In this document: positions 1 to 11,399 of the stretch, in pieces | Layout: every line of letters begins with the position of its first letter | How positions within the stretch are numbered: the first letter of the stretch is position 1 | Translations under genes and position numbers: made by a program | Assembly: GCA_003194525.1 (NCBI GenBank) | Contig: NBIV01000286.1 | Span: forward strand, 1-64,000 | Direction of reading: 5' to 3' | Length of the DNA: 64,000 bases | From: Gracilariopsis chorda | Taxonomy: Eukaryota; Rhodophyta; Florideophyceae; Gracilariales; Gracilariaceae | Notes under the pieces: generated by a model | Databases searched by the model: none | Told to the model about the DNA's origin: nothing | The model's input: the letters and a program-made list of their open reading frames with translations, nothing else

Positions 1-3000
1 TTCGTCGGATTGCTTGGCGGAGACGTGCATCAGTCTCATCTGTAGGCAGACCACACAAGAAGCGCGCAATGTTTGCGTAGTATGGTTCAACACCGGAGAA
101 GTCGTCAGGCTCAACAGCCATACAAGCAAGGTCGCCTTCATCTTCGTAACGGCTCGACCTCGTCTCCGTGAACTATCCTTGACAGATAATCTGCTGCGCC
201 ATTCTCCTTGCCTGCGCGATACACTATTTCAAAGTCATACTCGGCCAGAAAGTCTAGCCAGCGAGCTAAGCGTCCATGTATATCGCGCTTCTGAAATGCA
301 TATCGTAAAGCCATATGGTCCGTGATTACCTTGAATGGAACAGACGAGAGTAGATACAATCTGAACTTCTTGAGAGCAAAGATAACTGCCAATGCTTCTC
401 TTTCACATGCCGAGTAGTTCTTTTCCGCAGCGGTCATAGTACGACTGGCAAACTGCAGAGGATGTATCTTCCCATCTTCCTTTTTCTGAGAGAGAACTGC
501 GCCGAGTGAAACACTAGAGGCGTCCGTTTCCACAATGAAAGGCTGCTCGAAGTTTGGAAATGAAAGTACCGGAGGCTCAGTCATCTTTTTCTTCAGACCG
601 TGGAAAGCTTCTAGCATCTCTCTGGTCCAACGCAGCTTCTTATTCCCCGAGGTAGCACTGTGAAGCACGGCGGAGGTCTCAGCAAAGTTTCTGATGAACC
701 TTCGATAGTATCCAGCTAGTCCCAGAAAAGATCGTAGTTCCGTAGTGGTGGCAGGAATTGGGGCATCCTGGATCTTAGCAATCTTCTCCTGGTCCACGTG
801 CACTCCATCTCCGTTGATGACATGGCCTAGAAGAGACACCTCCGATAGTGCAAAGAAACATTTGGACAGTTTGAGCTTCAATCCATGCTTCGCAATCCGA
901 CCAATCACAGCCTTCAAGTGAATCACGTGCTCTCTGAGGCTTCTTGAGAATATGACAACGTCATCAATGTAAACCCGAACGAATGGAAGTCCTCTTAGCA
1001 CATGATCCATCATCCGTTGAAAGGTGGAAGGCGCATTCATGAGACCAAATGGCATGACTTCGAACATGAAAGTTCCGTATCTGCACACAAAGGTCGTCAT
1101 CTCTTTGCAATCCTCAGACATCTTGACTTGCCAGTATCCAGAGAACAGGTCGAGCGTAGTGAAGACACAGCAACCTCCAAGTTCGTCAAAGATCTCTTCC
1201 ATGCGTGGCAAAGGCCAGCGGTCAGCTTTCATGACTCTGTTCAGCTCTCTGTAATCGACACAAAACCTTGCGCTTCTATCTTTCTTCGAGGCAATGACAA
1301 TTGGAAACGACCAAGCAGAGGCTGAAGGGGTAATGATACCAGCTTCGAGAAGAAGATCAATCTCCTTGCGTACGAACTCGTTGTGCTTCGGCGACATCCT
1401 CCTGGCTCTGAAGTAGATTGGTTTGTCAACTGTCAACTCGAAAGAGTGAGAAACAGGCACATCGGCTGGGCGTAAGTCTTTCAATGACCAAGCGATTACA
1501 TTCGAGTCCTTCAGACAAGAAACCAAGTCGTCTCTTTCATTCTCTGAAATGTGCGAGAGTTTTTGAAAAGAGTAACTCCTCGTGCTGCTCATCGGTAGTG
1601 ATGTCCAATTGCGGGATCATTTCGGGAGTCTCGCCATGGTTCTTTTCTGTTAGAGCAACCACGAGTTGTTCGTTCATTTTCAGAAGCAGTATCAGAGTCA
1701 ATAGCGGCGTCAGAATCTGAAGTGAAGTCGTCGCTATCCGTCTGGAAACCCTCTTCGTCTGAAATCTCGACGCGAGCATAGTCAAAGCCAAGTGTTACTC
1801 TCTTTCCATCAATATTCATCTTCACGTGCTGATTTCCGAGGTCAAGGCAGGCTTGTAACGATTCAAGTGTTGGACAACCCACAATGATGTCGAATGGCGG
1901 ACCATCAATAACAAGAAAGTCTAATGGAACGGAGACGCCCCTGAAGGATATAGGGATATCGTATAGTATTCCTCTGCACACGGCGCTCTGTCCATTGGCA
2001 ACAGTTATCTTCTTCGTCGTATGCTTGGGTTCCAGTGCTAGCCTGTCACACAGCTTGGTTGAAATAAGGTTTGGAACAGCTCCAGAGTCGAGCAAAGCTT
2101 CAGTCTCAGTCCCATATATCATAACGGAGACCGCCTTAAGACGTCTAGGGTGCTTACCGACTGGCCCAACAAAAGGGCGTCGAACATTGCTTTTGCGACC
2201 GATGAGCTTACGAATCTCTTTCTTCGCATCATCTGCGTCTCTTCTGATAAGTTGTCCAAAGGTTAGTCCGGAAGAGGCATTTGCGAGCTCAGTGAGAACG
2301 TTATATTTGCTTGCATGGTCTTGAAGACTCTGTTTCTTCGATTTCCTCTGTTTCGGCTTCTTGACTTTCTGTTCATGAACCTTAGGTCTCCGAACTTCTC
2401 TCTTCGTATCTTGTTGGATTGAGCAAAAGCGGGATGGGTGCACCACCGTCTGAACGGCGCTGTTTGGGCAACGCTTCACCGTCAGCACTTCTCTTGGTTG
2501 TGGCGACTACATCAGCATTCCCGGCGTTTTCGGTGACAATTGATACGGGTCGGATCCTTTCTGAAGATTAAATGCTGACTCTTTAGATTCCTCATTGGCA
2601 TCCCATACTTTGCGGGTCTCTTTGGGTCGGATTCTTCGCCAACAAGTGATCTCTGAGTGTCCAATTTTCCCACAACGCGGGCATCGCGTATCTCGGTGCG
2701 GATTAGAGTCACATTGTGAGGCATAATGTCCGGGCTTCTTGCAGTATGAACAAACCTTTTCGTAGTCTCGACGCTCCGTCTGTGTCTTCTTAACCATTAA
2801 TGACAGCTGAGCAAACTGCTCAGAGAGTTTGTCGACCTTAGACTCCAAAGCATGAGAGATAGTTTCTTCAGAAGACCTGTGGTTTTGGACAATACGCTTA
2901 GGTGGGGTACTTAATGAAACGTAGTTCCCCATTGCTTTCCGGGCAGCATCGAAGGCTTTCACTTGAACCTTCAACTCATCATAATCATCAGCGCCACGGA

Positions 3001-3500
3001 AAACAACGAACTGGGCTAGATCAGCGTATTCCATTACAGATTTCTTCAAAAGACCAAACTTAGCCTTAGCGTTGAATCCTGCCTTTAAGAAGAGGTTGTC
3101 CATATAGGTCAAGGAACCAACCAAGTCTGCATAATCCAATTTAGCAGAAATTGCAAGGCGTATATCTTCCTCAGGCTCCTCGGCTTTTCCAAAACGATCG
3201 ATGAAAGCTTGCTTAACGGAGCGGTAGTCCTTTGCTTCTTCCGAAAGTGAACCATTAACAGCATAAGAATCATAGTAGAACTCAAAGGCTTTGTTCTCAA
3301 GGAAACCAAGCAACTCAAGTGCCATGTCCTCGTCAGTCTTTCCTCTCATTGCAACATTCTCAAAGTAAAAGAAGAACTTTACGACGTCAATAAAATAACC
3401 GCCATAAGAAGTAAATGCAGCGTTAGAGTCAGAAGAGCTCCCTCCTCGAGAGTACCATGTGGGCGCCATCACGAGACGGTGACGCAGGGGGCCAAAACGT
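1..3500 (-). mobile_element. Ty3/gypsy element A, internal part, cut by the window edge
   Basis: Minus-strand Ty3/gypsy retrotransposon, nearly identical to element B to its right and collinear with it. Gag starts at an ATG at 3469 and carries two CCHC knuckles (CSYCKKPGHYASQC and CPRCGKIGHSEITC, about 2650-2750). It is followed by an aspartic protease (Asp-Ser-Gly near 2090), a reverse transcriptase with YIDD near 965, and RNase H running toward position 1. Integrase and the far LTR lie outside the window. A 17-base primer-binding site (3478-3494, minus-strand TGGCCCCCTGCGTCACC) sits six bases inside the LTR at 3501. The copy looks broken in a few places but is recent, judging from its closeness to element B. 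Family assignment rests on domain order and motifs. Confidence 0.93.
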
Positions 3501-4520
3501 TGTAATAATAAAAGCCAAAAGGGTGCTCTTCGTAGCTAAAAGCCCCAAAACAAGTTGAAAACAGTGGGATCAAAAGAACTAAACCCACTGGATGAAATAA
3601 AACAACACTAGGGAGAGCAAGAGGCTCAATCCCTAAATAAAACTTCTTAACTTCTTTGTTGAAACGGCGCGCAACCCAAGAATTATGTCAAGGATCACTA
3701 AGGGTCAGACCCTCGGCTTCCGGTCAGACACTCCGGATGTGAAGTGGATTCTGCAGCCTACCTACCTCTGCACTAACCAGAAGCAGGCGCATACAATCCT
3801 TACAGGGCTTCCCGAGGAGAGCTACTAACAGCGGGATATGCTTTCACTCTATACCCAAGCTGGCCCTTTGCAGGAAAGGTTGCACGGCACGTCGCCTGCG
3901 GATAGCTTCCCGTCAAGTACTTCCGTCCGGAAATCACCAGGTCTTTCGACCGACACCGTTATCCGAGCAAAGCTCCGGTGGGGCTTACAGACGACAGAAA
4001 CACCTTTGGTACACACTACCCGTCTCCCGTCCACGCCTAAGGCGCTTCAACCGGTCTTAGCGACGGTACTTCCCCACCCTATTGGACAAATAGCGGCATA
4101 CGCCTCACTAGAAGCCCTTTATCTAGTGGCGAACGCCTCACTGGTTGTTGATGATAGTTGAAGTGGCTGAAGGTTGATAGGGGGTGGGGCTTAGATGTTG
4201 GTTGATTGTTGAGGTGAGTTCAGACCGAATTCCGAAGCTCAGAACCTCTTTTTATAGTGTTTAGAGGCACTACAAACGAGCTAAATACGCATTTCTACTT
4301 GCTAGTTACTCATGTGTGCGTCTAGGTTACTCCATTGGCTTCTAGAGACCTCTGGAGCTGCACACTAACCAATAATAAAGTGACAATTTGCGCCAGCATC
4401 ACTAAAATACTGTAGTCTTTGCTGGGCCAACAAAGCGTGCAATGTGCTAGACACTAATGGAACATTCTACACGTGTGTTCCAGCAATGTCTGGCACATTC
4501 CGCAACATTAGCGACCAACA
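3501..4520 (-). repeat. Ty3/gypsy LTR shared by elements A and B
   Basis: 1020-bp long terminal repeat. On the minus strand it starts TGTTGGTCGC and ends TTATTACA. It is the upstream (5') LTR of element A and at the same time the downstream (3') LTR of element B, because element B's integrase end lies directly to its right (4521 onward). By eye it differs from the LTR at 9180-10199 at about 11 positions, roughly 1%, with no length change. Next to it, the minus strand of 4521-4540 gives a purine-leaning stretch that could be the polypurine tract. Confidence 0.9.
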
Positions 4521-4564
4521 CAACCCCAACCTCAAGGGTTGCCACGCCGCGGCAACCTGAAAAC

Positions 4565-7500
4565 CTAACCTTCCATCGGGCGCGCAATATACTTCTTCAA
4601 ACGACGGGCGTGTATTCCATGGCGAGTGTACCGGTTGTGTGGAGAAACCAACGTGTACCTTGAATGGTGAGCCCTCACCACACGACATGGGCCAAAGTAC
4701 TTAGAGGAAAAAGCAGGCCATTTCACGGTAGTGTTCGGGGCCTTTCCACGAGCCACAAGGACCAGATCACCGACTTCAAACTTCGTAATGGAGACTGCAT
4801 CGACTTCCTTCAAAGGCCTCTGAGCAGAACGTTTAGCTCTATGATTCCTTGATGCGAGCAGCTCCACTGAGCGGAACCGGTCAGAGGAGTCCCCAACTCG
4901 TTCCACGACACCACCTTCATCGGAGGTCATACGTGGTTTCACGCCGTAAAGCAACTCGAACGGAGAGATCCCACTGGCAAGATGTCTGCGCCGGTATCCG
5001 TACAGAACTGAAGGCAGGTGTTCGTCCCAACTTGAACGATTATCCAGAGCTTTCTTTCCTATTGCTCTTTTCAGAGTACCAACCATCCTTTCAGCTCGGC
5101 CATTGGACATGGGGGCGTACGCCAAGACCGTTTTCCATTTGATACCATGGTCCTCCATGAATGAGACGAGCGACTTAGAAGTGAAGCATGTAGCATTGTC
5201 CGACACCACGATACGAGGGAAACCAAACAAGGCAATGATCTCTTTTCTCACGAATTCTATGACCTCCTGTGACGTAGACCATTTTGTCGCTACGGCAAGT
5301 GGCCAACCAGTCAAATGCTCAACACAAACCAGAATGAAACGGTTTCCGGATTCGGTAGTCGGAAGAGGACCTGCAAAATCAATCGAGAAGACGTCAAAGA
5401 GAGAGGAAATGGGAGTCCGAAGGTTGCTGTAATACCTTGGTAGTGGTGCGAGTCTCTGGCATTCGTCAAAACTCTTGACGTAGTTGCCGATATCTTCATG
5501 CATAGTGGGCTACCAGTATCTCTCAGTGATGAACTTCCTTGTAGTCTTCAAATCCCAGTGTCCAATCTCATCATGAAATGACTTGATAATGATCTGTCGC
5601 CGACCAATAACAGGAACAACTCGCAGTGCGTTTGGCATCCTTCTGAACAATTTTCCTTCCCAGACCAGGAATTTCTTCGCATTTCGTCGGATTGCTTGGC
5701 GGAGACGTGCATCAGTCTCATCTGTAGGCAGACCACACAAGAAGCGCGCAATGTTTGCGTAGTATGGTTCAACACCGGAGAAGTCGTCAGGCTCAACAGC
5801 CATACAAGCAAGGTCGCCTTCATCTTCTAACGGCTCGACCTCGTCTCCGTGAACTATCCTTGACAGATAATCTGCTGCGCCATTCTCCTTGCCTGCGCGA
5901 TACACTATTTCAAAGTCATACTCGGCCAGAAAGTCTAGCCAGCGAGCTAAGCGTCCATGTATATCGCGCTTCTGAAATGCATATCGTAAAGCCATATGGT
6001 CCGTGATTACCTTGAATGGAACAGACGAGAGTAGATACAATCTGAACTTCTTGAGAGCAAAGATAACTGCCAATGCTTCTCTTTCACATGCCGAGTAGTT
6101 CTTTTCCGCAGCGGTCATAGTACGACTGGCAAACTGCAGAGGATGTATCTTCCCATCTTCCTTTTTCTGAGAGAGAACTGCGCCGAGTGAAACACTAGAG
6201 GCGTCCGTTTCCACAATGAAAGGCTGCTCGAAGTTTGGAAATGAAAGTACCGGAGGCTCAGTCATCTTTTTCTTCAGACCGTGGAAAGCTTCTAGCATCT
6301 CTCTGGTCCAACGCAGCTTCTTATTCCCCGAGGTAGCACTGTGAAGCACGGCGGAGGTCTCAGCAAAGTTTCTGATGAACCTTCGATAGTATCCAGCTAG
6401 TCCCAGAAAAGATCGTAGTTCCGTAGTGGTGGCAGGAATTGGGGCATCCTGGATCTTAGCAATCTTCTCCTGGTCCACGTGCACTCCATCTCCGTTGATG
6501 ACATGGCCTAGAAGAGACACCTCCGATAGTGCAAAGAAACATTTGGACAGTTTGAGCTTCAATCCATGCTTCGCAATCCGACCAATCACAGCCTTCAAGT
6601 GAATCACGTGCTCTCTGAGGCTTCTTGAGAATATGACAACGTCATCAATGTAAACCCGAACGAATGGAAGTCCTCTTAGCACATGATCCATCATCCGTTG
6701 AAAGGTGGAAGGCGCATTCATGAGACCAAATGGCATGACTTCGAACATGAAAGTTCCGTATCTGCACACAAAGGTCGTCATCTCTTTGCAATCCTCAGAC
6801 ATCTTGACTTGCCAGTATCCAGAGAACAGGTCGAGCGTAGTGAAGACACAGCAACCTCCAAGTTCGTCAAAGATCTCTTCCATGCGTGGCAAAGGCCAGC
6901 GGTCAGCTTTCATGACTCTGTTCAGCTCTCTGTAATCGACACAAAACCTTGCGCTTCTATCTTTCTTCGAGGCAATGACAATTGGAAACGACCAAGCAGA
7001 GGCTGAAGGGGTAATGATACCAGCTTCGAGAAGAAGATCAATCTCCTTGCGTACGAACTCGTTGTGCTTCGGCGACATCCTCCTGGCTCTGAAGTAGATT
7101 GGTTTGTCAACTGTCAACTCGAAAGAGTGAGAAACAGGCACATCGGCTGGGCGTAAGTCTTTCAATGACCAAGCGATTACATTCGAGTCCTTCAGACAAG
7201 AAACCAAGTCGTCTCTTTCATTCTCTGAAATGTGCGAGAGTTTTGAAAAGAGTAACTCCTCGTGCTGCTCATCGGTAGTGATGTCCAATTGCGGGATCAT
7301 TTCGGGAGTCTCGCCATGGTTCTTTTCTGTTAGAGCAACCACGAGTTGTTCGTCATTTTCAGAAGCAGTATCAGAGTCAATAGCGGCGTCAGAATCTGAA
7401 GTGAAGTCGTCGCTATCCGTCTGGAAACCCTCTTCGTCTGAAATCTCGACGCGAGCATAGTCAAAGCCAAGTGTTACTCTCTTTCCATCAATATTCATCT

Positions 7501-8080
7501 TCACGTGCTGATTTCCGAGGTCAAGGCAGGCTTGTAACGATTCAAGTGTTGGACAACCCACAATGATGTCGAATGGCGGACCATCAATAACAAGAAAGTC
7601 TAATGGAACGGAGACGCCCCTGAAGGATATAGGGATATCGTATAGTATTCCTCTGCACACGGCGCTCTGTCCATTGGCAACAGTTATCTTCTTCGTCGTA
7701 TGCTTGGGTTCCAGTGCTAGCCTGTCACACAGCTTGGTTGAAATAAGGTTTGGAACAGCTCCAGAGTCGAGCAAAGCTTCAGTCTCAGTCCCATATATCA
7801 TAACGGAGACCGCCTTAAGACGTCTAGGGTGCTTACCGACTGGCCCAACAAAAGGGCGTCGAACATTGCTTTTGCGACCGATGAGCTTACGAATCTCTTT
7901 CTTCGCATCATCTGCGTCTCCTCTGATAAGTTGTCCAAAGGTTAGTCCGGAAGAGGCATTCGCGAGCTCAGTGAGAACGTTATATTTGCTTGCATGGTCT
8001 TGAAGACTCTGTTTCTTCGATTTCCTCTGTTTCGGCTTCTTGACTTTCTGTTCATGAACCTTAGGTATCCGAATTCTCTC
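4565..8080 (-). CDS. pol region (protease, RT, RNase H, integrase) of element B
   Basis: Polyprotein region of the element. Visible parts, in order of translation: aspartic protease with LLDSGA at about 7766; reverse transcriptase about 7100-6540, with the YIDD catalytic box at 6641-6652; RNase H about 6220-5880 (ETDAS, then a YSACEREALA helix); integrase HHCC zinc-binding region about 5600-5450; integrase core with a DD35E triad at about 5380, 5200 and 5092; and a GPY/F-like C-terminal segment near 4660 (KYFGPCRVV). No chromodomain is seen after it. The order places it in Ty3/gypsy. The region is slightly broken. Confidence 0.9.
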
Positions 8081-8084
8081 TTCT

Positions 8085-9148
8085 TATCTTGTTGGATTGA
8101 GCAAAAGCGGGATGGGTGCACCACCGTCTGAACGGCGCTGTTTGGGCAACGCTTCACCGTCAGCACTTCTCTTGGTTGTGGCGACTACATCAGCATTCCC
8201 GGCGTTTTCGGTGACAATTGATACGGGGTCGGATCCTTTCTGAAGATTAGATGCTGACTCTTTAGATTCCTCATTGGCATCCCATACTTTGCGGGTCTCT
8301 TTGGGTCGGATTCTTCGCCAACAAGTGATCTCTGAGTGTCCAATTTTCCCACAACGCGGGCATCGCGTATCTCGGTGCGGATTAGAGTCACATTGTGAGG
8401 CATAATGTCCGGGCTTCTTGCAGTATGAACAAACCTTTTCGTAGTCTCGACGCTCCGTCTGTGTCTTCTTAACCATTAATGACAGCTGAGCAAACTGCTC
8501 AGAGAGTTTGTCGACCTTAGACTCCAAAGCATGAGAGATAGTTTCTTCAGAAGACCTGTGGTTTTGGACAATACGCTTAGGTGGGGTACTTAATGAAAAG
8601 TAGTTCCCCATTGCTTTCCGGGCAGCATCGAAGGCTTTCACTTGAACCTTCAACTCATCATAATCATCAGCGCCACGGAAAACAACGAACTGGGCTAGAT
8701 CAGCGTATTCCATTACAGATTTCTTCAAAAGACCAAACTTAGCCTTAGCGTTGAATCCTGACTTTAAGGAGATGTTGTCCATATAGGTCAAGGAACCAAC
8801 CAAGTCTGCATAATCCAATTTAGCAGAAATTGCAAGGCGTATATCTTCCTCAGGCTCCTCGGCTTTTCCAAAACGATCAATGAAAGCTTGCTTAACGGAG
8901 CGGTAGTCCTTTGCTTCTTCCGAAAGTGAACCATTAACAGCATAGGAATCATAGTAGAACTCAAAGGCTTTGTTCTCAAGGAAACCAAGCAACTCAAGTG
9001 CCATGTCCTCGTCAGTCTTTCCTCTCATTGCAACATTCTCAAAGTAAAAGAAGAACTTTACGACGTCAATAAAATAACCGCCATAAGAAGTAAATGCAGC
9101 GTTAGAGTCAGAAGAGCTCCCTCCTCGAGAGTACCATGTGGGCGCCAT
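8085..9148 (-). CDS. gag region of Ty3/gypsy element B
   Basis: Structural gag region of the element, about 350 residues, beginning at an ATG at 9148 (the codon before it is GTG, so a longer start is not needed). The N-terminal two thirds is a helical capsid-like region, then a predicted coiled coil, then two zinc knuckles of the CX2CX4HX4C type near residues 250-285, which bind RNA in this family. The C-terminal part is basic and Ser/Asn-rich. The matching region of element A (about 2510-3469) is almost identical. Confidence 0.85.
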
Positions 9149-9156
9149 CACGAGAC

Positions 9157-9173
9157 GGTGACGCAGGGGGCCA
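9157..9173 (-). other. primer-binding site of element B
   Basis: 17 bases reading TGGCCCCCTGCGTCACC on the minus strand, beginning with the TGG expected opposite a tRNA CCA end, six bases from the LTR boundary at 9180. An identical copy lies at 3478-3494 in element A. I cannot name the primer tRNA from the window. Confidence 0.6.
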
Positions 9174-9179
9174 AAACGT

Positions 9180-10199
9180 TGTAATAATAAAAGCCAAAAG
9201 GGTGCTCTTCGTAGCTAAAAGCCCCAAAACAAGTTGAAAACAGTGGGATCAAAAGAACTAAACCCACTGGATGAAATAAAACAACACTAGGGAGAGCAAG
9301 AGGCTCAATCCCTAAATAAAACTTCTTAACTTCTTTGTTGAAACGGCGCGCAACCCAAGAATTATGTCAAGGATCACTAAGGGTCAGACCCTCGGCTTCC
9401 GGTCAGACACTCCGGATGTGAAGTGGATTCTGCAGCCTACCTACCTCTGCACTAACCAGAAGCAGGCGCATACAATCCTTACAGGGCTTCCCGAGGAGAG
9501 CTACTAACAGCGGGATATGCTTTCACTCTATACCCAAGCTGGCCCTTTGCAGGAAAGGTTGCACGGCACGTCGCCTGCGGATAGCTTCCCGTCAAGTACT
9601 TCCGTCCGGAAATCACCAGGTCTTTCGACCGACACCGTTATCCGAGCAAAGCTCCGGTAGGGCTTACAGACGACAGAAACACCTTTGGTACACACTACCC
9701 GTCTCCCGTCCGCGCCTAAAGCGCTTCAACCGGTCTTAGCGACGGTACTTCCCCACCCTATTGGACAAATAGCGGCATACGCCTCACTATAAGCCCTTTA
9801 TCTAGTGGCGAACGCCTCACTGGTTGTTGATGATAGTTGAAGTGGCTGAAGGTTGATAGGGGGTGGGGCTTAGATGTTGGTTGATTGTTGAGGTGAGTTC
9901 AGACCGAAGTCCGAAGCTCAGAACCTCTTTTTATAGTGTTTAGAGGCACTACAAACGAGCTAAATACACATTTCTACTTGCTAGTTACTCATGTGTGCGT
10001 CTAGGTTACTACATTGGCTTCTAGAGACCTCTGGAGCTGCACACTAACCAATAATAAAGTGAAAATTTGCGCCAGCATCACTAAAATACTGTAGTCTTTG
10101 CTGGGCCAACAAAGCGTGCAATGTGCTAGACGCTACTGGAACATTCTACACGTGTGTTCCAGCAATGTCTGGCACATTCCGCAACATTAGCGACCGACA
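9180..10199 (-). repeat. Ty3/gypsy 5' LTR of element B
   Basis: 1020-bp LTR, minus-strand start TGTCGGTCGC and end TTATTACA, paired with 3501-4520. The boundary at 10199 is set by loss of similarity to the other copy and by the TG...CA ends. Confidence 0.9.
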
Positions 10200-10359
10200 G
10201 CATTCTCACAGTCTCCTGGTATCCCCTGCCTCGGCACCGAGCTTGGCCACGTGGGATATTTAGGCCAGCAATGGTCTGCCCTCTGCCAGCCCGGACCTTT
10301 AGCTACCTCACCACTCCACATGCCCGATGGTCATTCTCCTACAAAGACCCTGTGGCCAT

Positions 10360-11040
10360 TTAGTGGTATGGTTTGGCAATTTGCGTTAAGTGTACAGCAG
10401 AATCTAGTACCCGCTTATCGTCACCTGGTTTTCGGTCAGCTGGATCCACGGTCCGTTCGACGTCATTCTTTTGAAGGAGTAAGATCTCTAGTAGATAGGA
10501 TGGAGGTAAGGTTGTGTCAGGTGGATGTGGTTGGCCTTCTATTTTGAACTTCTTCATTTTGCACTCCTTGTAGCTGTGCGCAACACATCCGTGAACACGG
10601 CACCACTTCCTATTGTATCCTTGAGGGCGAGGATGGCTGTCTTACGGCCGTCTGCCAGAGCAATGTTGGCGCACGGAGGTTGTGACGACTCAAGGGGTAT
10701 TTCAGCGGTGTTTTGTCACTGTAACGAACTGTTTAAGCTGCTGATTTGCTTTGGAGTGCTGTATGAGAGGATCAGGGAGACTCATAAGCGTTTTGTTGAA
10801 GCAAAAACGCCTGTGTTAACCTATTGGTGAGTTCACGTATAGGTGATACGTGGGATCCCGCCATGACAATGGCAAGTTGCAGGAATTCTGGATTGGAGTT
10901 CAGACCATGGATGAGATAATTAGCTGTTGCACATTCTGCAGTGATGTTGAGCAACTCAATTTTCAGCATTTTGGTGCAAATGAAAAGGCGCTTTGAAATC
11001 GTTTGAGTTTGAGTGGAGATAGAGACTCCACTGTTCATGA
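10360..11040 (-). mobile_element. worn gag relic of an LTR retrotransposon
   Basis: Minus-strand fragment with a retroviral-type zinc knuckle variant, CRVHGCVAHSYKEC (about 10562-10606), preceded by a helical stretch of about 90 residues (10772-11038) of the kind found in gag. No protease or polymerase follows within 10.2-10.4 kb, so only a piece is left. It is heavily broken and clearly older than elements A and B. Its strand is opposite to the copia relic that follows, so I treat it as a separate fossil. Confidence 0.4.
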
Positions 11041-11399
11041 AGATGATGCGTGAGATGAAGCGTCAATTGATACGGTTTCTGTAGATATATCTCTGTCAAG
11101 TAGTTGTCACTTGTGCCTGAGTGATTGAAGATTTAATTATATTTCGGATCTGTCATGTAGTTTCAAAAATAGTGGGAGTCTTGAAAAAATGGGAGCTGGT
11201 TCTGGGCCCGTGAACTGTGACGAATATAGAAGGCTAAGAACCCCGCCGGCGAGCCAAGTGTTTCTGGCTGCTTTATGAGGGAGGTATGGCTATGTGTGTG
11301 ACTTGGATTGGGGTGCGTGTCGCCGCACAAAATTCATTTGCCTTCTGTCGATTCCCACTAACCGACTGTACTTCAAACGACGTCAACAACCTACACTTT

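Larger units (their letters stand above)
4521..9179 (-). mobile_element. Ty3/gypsy element B, internal region between two LTRs
   Basis: Near-complete internal region of a minus-strand Ty3/gypsy element, from primer-binding site (9157-9173) to integrase end (about 4565). Order gag, protease, reverse transcriptase, RNase H, integrase is that of Ty3/gypsy (Metaviridae), not copia. Together with its two 1020-bp LTRs the element spans 3501-10199 (6.7 kb). It has only about two breaks and its LTRs are about 1% apart, so it is young. After the right LTR the sequence changes at once to unrelated DNA (10200 onward). No target duplication can be tested, because the left LTR is shared with element A. 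Confidence 0.93.
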
